The notes under the pieces are model-generated. The model was not told the origin of the DNA and did no database searches. It saw nothing but the letters and a program-made list of their open reading frames with translations. A DNA stretch of 64,000 nucleotides from Mumia sp050632745. GTDB lineage: Bacteria; Actinomycetota; Actinomycetes; Propionibacteriales; Nocardioidaceae. The position numbers were made by a program, and so were the translations under genes. Positions 59,265 through 64,000 of the stretch are shown here, piece by piece (position 1 is the first letter of the stretch; each line of letters starts with the position of its first letter). The stretch lies in the NCBI RefSeq assembly GCF_050632745.1, contig NZ_JBODSD010000007.1:1-64000 (forward strand). Reading direction: 5' to 3'.

Positions 59265-60716
59265 ATGCTCGGGGCCCACGAGGGACTGACGCGGCGACGC
59301 CTGCTCGGGGGAGTGGCGGCCGGCGCCGTCGCTGCTGCGGTGGCGCCGTGCCTCCCGGCGGCGGCCTCCGCCCGCGAGGCTGCGACCACCACGGCCACGA
59401 CCGCCACGGCCACGACCGCCACGGCCACGTCACGCGGGGCCCGACCGAACGTGCTCCTGGTCCTCCTCGACGACCTCGGGTGGGGCGAGCTCGGCGTCTA
59501 CGGCCAGGACCGCATCCGCACCCCTGCCATCGACGGGCTCGCGCGACGCGGGGCACGGTTCACCCAGGCGTACGCGACCCCGACCTGCGCGCCGTCGCGC
59601 GCGGCGCTGATGCAGGGCCGCCACAGCGGGCACGCGAGCGTCCGCACGAACGGTCAGGCGACGGGCGGTCTGCGCGCCGACGACGTGACGGTCGCCGGGG
59701 TCCTGCGCGAGGCGGGCTACCGCACCGCGCTGATCGGCAAGTGGGGCCTGGGACGCGACGCCGCGGACAGTCCGAGCCACCCGAACCGGCAGGGCTTCGA
59801 CCACTTCTTCGGCTACATCGATCAGCGCCAGGCGCACGACTACTGGCCGGCGCACCTGTGGCGCAACCACCGGCGGGTCTCCTACCCCCGCAACCGCGGG
59901 GCGGACGTCACCTACGCGCCGCGCCTGTTCACCGAGGAAGCGCTGCGCTACGTCGACCGCGCCGCGCGCGACGGCGCGCCGTTCTTCCTGACGCTCGCCT
60001 ACAACACGCCGCACGCTCCGAACGTCGCGCCGCGGCGCGCGCCGTACCGCAATAAGCGGTGGCCGAAGGGCGAGCGCAACCATGCCGCCCAGATCACCTG
60101 GACGGACACGCAGATCGGCAAGGTCGTCCGCCGGCTGCGGCGCCGCGGGCTGCTCGACGACACGCTCGTGCTGGTGACCAGCGACAACGGGCCGCACCGC
60201 GAGGGAGCGACGTACGGCCGCGTCGGCAGCACGCTCCACCACCGGGTCGAGTTCTTCGACAGCAACGGTCCGCTCCGCGGGGCGAAGCGGTCGCTGTACG
60301 AGGGCGGGATCCGGGTGCCGCTCGTCGCCCACCTCCCGCGCTCGCTGCGCCAGGGCTCGACGTTGCGGCGCGGCGCGGTGATCAGGACGCCGGTCGCGTT
60401 GTGGGACCTGTTCCCGACGTTCGTCGATCTCGCGCGGGCGGAGACTCCGCCCGGCCTGGACGGCGTCTCGCTGGTGCCGCTGCTGCGCGGGCGTTCGCTG
60501 AGCGCGCGGCCGTACCTCTACTGGGAGTCGCACGACCGCGGCTACGACCAGGCGGTGCGCTGGGGCCAGTGGAAGCTCATCCGGCGCTCGGGCGGGCGCC
60601 GCGAGCTGTACGACCTGCGGCGCGACAAGCGGGAGCGCAAGAACCTGGCCGCCCGCCGGCCCGAGATCGTCCGGGTCGGCGAGCGGCTCATCGACAGGTC
60701 GGTGACCCCGCGCTAG
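59265..60716 (+). CDS. Tat-exported sulfatase
   Basis: A 483-residue sulfatase that would remove sulfate esters outside the cell. The N-terminus has a twin-arginine motif (TRRRLLGG). The formylglycine motif CAPSR (Cys108) must be matured by a formylglycine-generating enzyme, not present in the window. Metal-binding Asp pair LLDD (69-70), KWGLG (~157) and SDNGPH (~305) are visible. A 15-bp DNA repeat encodes a Thr/Ala-rich linker (~41-55). GGAGGACGGG precedes the ATG. Substrate unknown. Confidence 0.9.
   Translation: MLGAHEGLTRRRLLGGVAAGAVAAAVAPCLPAAASAREAATTTATTATATTATATSRGARPNVLLVLLDDLGWGELGVYGQDRIRTPAIDGLARRGARFTQAYATPTCAPSRAALMQGRHSGHASVRTNGQATGGLRADDVTVAGVLREAGYRTALIGKWGLGRDAADSPSHPNRQGFDHFFGYIDQRQAHDYWPAHLWRNHRRVSYPRNRGADVTYAPRLFTEEALRYVDRAARDGAPFFLTLAYNTPHAPNVAPRRAPYRNKRWPKGERNHAAQITWTDTQIGKVVRRLRRRGLLDDTLVLVTSDNGPHREGATYGRVGSTLHHRVEFFDSNGPLRGAKRSLYEGGIRVPLVAHLPRSLRQGSTLRRGAVIRTPVALWDLFPTFVDLARAETPPGLDGVSLVPLLRGRSLSARPYLYWESHDRGYDQAVRWGQWKLIRRSGGRRELYDLRRDKRERKNLAARRPEIVRVGERLIDRSVTPR
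59391..59429 (+). repeat. 15-bp tandem repeat in the sulfatase linker
   Basis: Two full and one partial copy of a 15-bp unit (59391-59405, 59406-59420, 59421-59429) encode a Thr/Ala repeat just after the Tat signal. Copy number can change without breaking the frame. Confidence 0.7.
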
Positions 60717-60812
60717 CCGGTCAGCTGTTCCTCCGGGGTGCGTCGGCACACGGCAAGAGGTGCAGGGCCGCCCGGGTCGGACCGCCACCGGGCTTGGGCG
60801 AAGCCACCTCCG

Positions 60813-60852
60813 CTAGGACGAAGCACCGGCCGTAGGCGTGGCTTCGTCCTAG
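60813..60852. terminator. Inverted repeat between convergent genes
   Basis: A perfect 12-bp inverted repeat (60813-60824 with 60841-60852; 16-nt loop) sits between the sulfatase and the 50-residue peptide gene and could end transcription from both sides. Confidence 0.5.
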
Positions 60853-60876
60853 CTGGAGTGGCTTGGTGGCTGGTTG

Positions 60877-61029
60877 CTACTCGGCCCTCTCGTACGCGTA
60901 GTAGGCGGTGCCGAGCTTCGGGCCCCACTCCACGGTCAGTGGCGGCTCCGGCGGGGACGCGGGATCGCGCAGCGGGAACCCGCCGTTCAGGACGGGACCC
61001 CACTCCACGGTCAGGAACGACTCGCTCAC
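60877..61029 (-). CDS. 50-residue peptide with two LTVEWGP repeats, coupled to the amidase
   Basis: A 50-residue acidic, aromatic peptide. It has two near-identical motifs, LTVEWGPVLNG (~6-16) and LTVEWGPKLGT (~31-41), separated by a Pro-rich stretch (FPLRDPASPPEPP), and ends AYYAYERAE. No signal peptide or membrane segment is seen. The GTG start overlaps the amidase stop codon by 4 bp (GTGA, 61026-61029), so translation is coupled. I do not recognise a family. Possibilities are a small binding partner of a secreted or cytosolic protein, or a precursor peptide; neither is supported yet. The frame is too short to be certain it is a gene. Confidence 0.5.
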   Translation of the reverse strand: MSESFLTVEWGPVLNGGFPLRDPASPPEPPLTVEWGPKLGTAYYAYERAE

Positions 61030-62918
61030 GACCAGGCCTCCTCGGCGACCAGCGGATCGTTCGACAGCTCCGGCGGCACCGACTCGACCGCGGGCGCGCC
61101 GCGACGGGCGACCGGCGGCTGGACGACCGGGTCCGCCGGCGCCTTCCCGTGGTACTCCGGGTGTGCGTCCTGGAAGTCGAGCGCGGCCTGGATGATCTCC
61201 GGCTCGCTGAACCGCGGTCCCCAGAACGCGGCGTTGATCGGCAGGCCAACCGTGCTGTCGTACCCGATCGGGAACGTGACCATCGGCCACGTCAGCGCGT
61301 TGGGCAGCTGGTAGAACGTCCGGTAGTTGCGCAGCTGCGTCCCTCCGAACCGCGGCCCGATCTGCGCACCGATGGGGAGGACGAGCATGAAGTCGATCCC
61401 CGCGTCGTCGAGCGCCTTCTGGTAGTTGGTCTGCAGCGTGCGACGGCGACGCTCGCCCTCGTCGCGCACGGACGCCGGGATCTTGCCCGCGTTGGCGGTG
61501 GCGGTGTCGAAGTCACCGAACTGACGGCGCAGCGCCGCCTCGTTCTCCGGGTACGCCGCCGCGAAGCCCTTCACGGCCTCCCAGTAGCGGATCTCGTAGC
61601 GGTTCGGGCTGAGCACCGCCGTCGCGGGACTGACGACCGTGCCGTCGGGCAGCGGAAGCCTCTCGGAGGTCCGGAAGTACGGGTCGTTCTCCGGCTTGGT
61701 GACGTCCAGCCCGTCGAACTCGACCACCTTCGCGCCGAGGGAGCGGAGCTGGTGCTTGAACCGCTCGAACGCGGCGAGGTAGTCGGCGTCGTACGTCGCG
61801 GCGGGCGCGGTGCCCGTGCCGCCGCCCGACATCCAGTCGGTCTGCGGGACGCCGATGGTGGTGCCGGCCAGCGGCTTGCGACCGGGGCGGGCGGACGTCG
61901 GGATGTCGGGGAACGGGATCGGGGCCGACAGCGTGAGCGGGTCGTTCTCCCCGTCGGGACCGGCCATGACGGAGAAGATGATCGCCGCATCGCGGACGCT
62001 GCGGGCGATCGGCCCGAGCACGTCGTACCCGGGGGAGAGCGGCATGACGCCCGCGGTCGACGACGCGCCGAGGGACGGCTTGATGCCGCTCGCGCCGTTC
62101 GCGGCCGACGGCATGATGATCGAGCCGCCGGTCTCCTCGCCGATCGCGGCGGCCGCGAGGCGTGCGACCGGTGCGACGCCGGATCCCTGGCTCGAGCCGC
62201 CGGGGATGTAGTCCTTGTTCCACGCGTTGCCCGCGAAGGTCCCCGAGATCGAGCCCGAGAACGCCGAGGCGATGGTGTGCCCGATGATGACCGCGCCCGC
62301 CTCCCGCAGCTTCGCGACGACGGTGGAGTCCTTGCGCGCCACGTTGCCCGAGTAGGCGTGGGTGCCGTTCTTCGCCTCGAGTCCCTTGACGCCGACCGAG
62401 TCCTTGATGCCGAAGGGGATGCCGAGCAGCAGCGGCAGGTCCTTGCTGCGGGGTGTGCTGCGGAGCTGCTTGTCGGCGGCGGCTGCCTGAGCGAGCGCGC
62501 CCTCGCGGTCGACCCGGACGAAGGCGTTGTAGCCGCCGTTGTCGCCGTAGGTCTCGAACGGCCCGTTGAGCGCGTCGATCCGCGCGAGGTAGGCCTCCGT
62601 GATCTCGGTGGAGGTCAGCCGGCGCGCGCGCAGGAGGACGATCATCTCGGCGACCTCGTAGTCCACGACGCGCTTGCGCTTCGGGATGTCGGAGATGTGG
62701 GGGAGGCCGTCGTTGATGCGGTCGAGCACGGCCCCCGGCGGGGCGGCCTCGGCGGTGGCCGTGCCGGCGACGGTCGCCACGGCGACGCCGCCCGCGACCA
62801 CGGCGGAACGGCCGAGGAGAGATCGGCGGCTGAAGCCCGCGGTCTGCGGCGCCGAGGAGGGTGATGCGGTGGGTGACAAGCGAGTGCTCCGATCCGAGAG
62901 ACAGAGTGACGTCGTCAC
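61026..62918 (-). CDS. Tat-exported amidase (amidase signature family)
   Basis: A 630-residue amide hydrolase with the Ser-cisSer-Lys triad: Lys172 in GIPFGIKDSVG, cis-Ser ~243 in GGSSQGSG, and Ser266 in GEETGGSIIMPSA. The N-terminus has a twin-arginine signal (SRRSLLGRSAVVAGG, ~30) with a hydrophobic stretch ending TAEAAP. Its substrate is an amide or peptide bond; the family is too broad to say more. The GTG at 62918 is used; a TTG at 62879 with GGAG upstream is a possible alternative that keeps the Tat motif. It ends in a 4-bp overlap with the 50-residue peptide gene. Confidence 0.88.
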   Translation of the reverse strand: MTTSLCLSDRSTRLSPTASPSSAPQTAGFSRRSLLGRSAVVAGGVAVATVAGTATAEAAPPGAVLDRINDGLPHISDIPKRKRVVDYEVAEMIVLLRARRLTSTEITEAYLARIDALNGPFETYGDNGGYNAFVRVDREGALAQAAAADKQLRSTPRSKDLPLLLGIPFGIKDSVGVKGLEAKNGTHAYSGNVARKDSTVVAKLREAGAVIIGHTIASAFSGSISGTFAGNAWNKDYIPGGSSQGSGVAPVARLAAAAIGEETGGSIIMPSAANGASGIKPSLGASSTAGVMPLSPGYDVLGPIARSVRDAAIIFSVMAGPDGENDPLTLSAPIPFPDIPTSARPGRKPLAGTTIGVPQTDWMSGGGTGTAPAATYDADYLAAFERFKHQLRSLGAKVVEFDGLDVTKPENDPYFRTSERLPLPDGTVVSPATAVLSPNRYEIRYWEAVKGFAAAYPENEAALRRQFGDFDTATANAGKIPASVRDEGERRRRTLQTNYQKALDDAGIDFMLVLPIGAQIGPRFGGTQLRNYRTFYQLPNALTWPMVTFPIGYDSTVGLPINAAFWGPRFSEPEIIQAALDFQDAHPEYHGKAPADPVVQPPVARRGAPAVESVPPELSNDPLVAEEAWS

Positions 62919-62987
62919 GCTGGCACCCGTCCGGAGCCCCTCGCTAGATCGTTGAAGGCGAAATAATCGCCCCGCAACAAGAATTCA

Positions 62988-63878
62988 TCAGCCGGTAATT
63001 GGGCCCTTCACGAGCAACCGGCTCACGACCGGCAGGTGGTCCGACGCGTCGGTGACCTGGGTGAGCACACGCGTCGTGAGCGGCTTCGCCGACGGCGTCG
63101 TGAAGAGGTAGTCGATCCGGCTCTTCGGAACGTCGGTCGGGTACGTCAGGCCGTCGCCGCGCCCGGAGACCGTCCACGCGTCGGTCAGCACGTCGTTCAA
63201 CGTGCCGATCTCCGGCGCGTCCGGGAGCGCGTTGAGGTCGCCCACCAGCACGGTCGGCTCCTGCCGTTCCACCACGGCGGCGATCTCGGCGGTCTGGGCG
63301 ATCCGGTCGGTCTGCGAGCTGGCCGCGAGGTGCGTGTTGAGCACGGTCAGCCGCGTACCGCGAACGTCGATCTCGGCCGCGAGGAGGCCGCGCTGCTCCT
63401 GGTTCGGTGAGCGCGACAGCCAGGTGTTGGACCAGTCGAGGATCGGGTAGCGCGACAGGATCGCCGTGCCGTACTGGATCCGCGGCTGTCCCGCGGCCGG
63501 CGGGTCCCGGTCGATGTTCGCGCCGAACACCACCTCGTACCCGAGCAGGTCGGCCAGCTCCGCCGCCTGGTCCGCCCAGTCGCTGCGGGCCGAGTAGTGA
63601 CGGTCGACCTCCTGCAGCCCGACGACGTCGGCACCGCTGTCGCGGATCACGCCGGCGATGCGCTCGAGGTCGACGAGGCCGTCGGCACCGGCTCCGTGAT
63701 GGATGTTGAACGTCATCACGTCCACCACCCGCGCCGCCCTGCCGTTCCCGTTGCCGTGCCCGCCGTCGTCCGAGGCGGCGCCCGCCGCGCCCGTCATCTG
63801 CAGCACCGCCGCGAGCAGCAGCGCCGTCACGGCCACGACCCGCGTGACCCAGCTTCCGAGGCTCAGAGAAGTCTTCAT
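62988..63878 (-). CDS. Secreted endonuclease/exonuclease/phosphatase-family protein
   Basis: A 296-residue exported member of the EEP superfamily (DNase I/sphingomyelinase/inositol-phosphatase fold). Signal peptide (~1-35, VVAVTALLLAAVLQMTGAAGA). Motifs: VMTFNIHHGAG (~53, Asn), VVGLQEVDR (~85, Glu), LNTHLAASS (~190), VLVGDLNALPDAPE (~220, Asp/Asn) and SDHLPVVSRL (His ~283). Substrate could be nucleic acid or a phosphodiester lipid. ATG 63878 is chosen because it gives a clean signal peptide and has CAGGCT 7 nt upstream; the frame is open to 63944. Confidence 0.82.
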   Translation of the reverse strand: MKTSLSLGSWVTRVVAVTALLLAAVLQMTGAAGAASDDGGHGNGNGRAARVVDVMTFNIHHGAGADGLVDLERIAGVIRDSGADVVGLQEVDRHYSARSDWADQAAELADLLGYEVVFGANIDRDPPAAGQPRIQYGTAILSRYPILDWSNTWLSRSPNQEQRGLLAAEIDVRGTRLTVLNTHLAASSQTDRIAQTAEIAAVVERQEPTVLVGDLNALPDAPEIGTLNDVLTDAWTVSGRGDGLTYPTDVPKSRIDYLFTTPSAKPLTTRVLTQVTDASDHLPVVSRLLVKGPITG

Positions 63879-63885
63879 GCCGACG

Positions 63886-63891
63886 AGCCTG
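63886..63891 (-). promoter_or_regulatory. Candidate -10 (CAGGCT) of a leaderless transcript
   Basis: On the minus strand CAGGCT lies 7 nt before the ATG at 63878 with no ribosome site between, like the genes at 7165 and 37638. Confidence 0.3.
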
Positions 63892-64000
63892 CTGGCCGCG
63901 AGCGACACCGGAGCGAGAGCCGGGTGAACGACGGATGACGACAAATCGAGGTCCTTCGCGTCGCGGTCGGGCGCACCCTGGGAGAACGCGCTGCGGGGGC

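Noticed and set aside
59391..59429. CRISPR-like repeat
   Set aside because: Units are contiguous, in frame, and lack spacers.

Overview
The window is very GC-rich (about 70%). It uses GTG starts freely, has genes overlapping by ATGA/GTGA, and carries many genes with a TANNNT hexamer 6-7 nt before the start codon (leaderless transcripts). Together with MsiK-style sugar importers, Tat signals and the overall gene content, this points to an actinobacterium, most likely Nocardioidaceae/Propionibacteriales. The genus is inference. No rRNA, tRNA, CRISPR array, phage or insertion sequence was found. Coding density is high and no gene-free stretch exceeds about 300 bases.

Layout. 0.3-5 kb: large secreted GH78 alpha-L-rhamnosidase. 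5-8 kb: Tet(M)/Otr(A)-type ribosomal-protection GTPase and an AIM24-like protein. 7.8-9.3 kb: candidate polymorphic toxin with an overlapping immunity gene. 9.4-16.3 kb: secreted Zn DD-carboxypeptidase, epoxide hydrolase, secreted DUF6351 hydrolase, PIN toxin/Phd antitoxin, DUF429 protein and one unknown. 16.3-23.4 kb: AddA/AddB-type recombination helicase-nuclease pair and a zinc-ribbon protein. 23.4-25.2 kb: thioesterase and HGSNAT-like membrane acyltransferase.

Two catabolic islands are the most interesting parts. (A) 25.2-35.4 kb, around a divergent promoter with repeated CGCTCA/TGAGCG boxes. Leftward run a PfkB kinase, a solute-binding lipoprotein, two permeases (no ATPase), a secreted PIG-L/LmbE de-N-acetylase with a CBM9-like domain, and NagB overlapping the deacetylase gene. 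Rightward run a DeoR regulator and a GH4 6-phospho-glycosidase. Without NagA, the best reading is extracellular de-N-acetylation of an amino-sugar glycoside, import, phosphorylation, GH4 cleavage and NagB deamination.

(B) 37.6-55.6 kb: a D-aminoacylase-like amidohydrolase, then a tightly coupled run of class C and class A serine beta-lactamase-fold hydrolases, a Dpp/Opp-type peptide importer (SBP, permease, permease-ATPase fusion, ATPase), an S9 peptidase fused to a class C serine hydrolase, an M20 hydrolase, a GNAT acyltransferase and an N-succinylamino-acid racemase/OSBS-family enolase, then a PucR regulator. M20 + GNAT + NSAR matches the known N-succinylation route that converts D- to L-amino acids, so the island looks like a system for scavenging D-amino-acid-containing peptides such as murein peptides.

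35-37.5 kb holds small membrane proteins and a CHRD protein. 55.5-64 kb holds a sulfite-oxidase-family molybdoenzyme, a GNAT, an F420/NADP-oxidoreductase-like protein, secreted proteins, a Tat sulfatase, a Tat amidase coupled to a 50-residue repeat peptide, and a secreted EEP-family protein.
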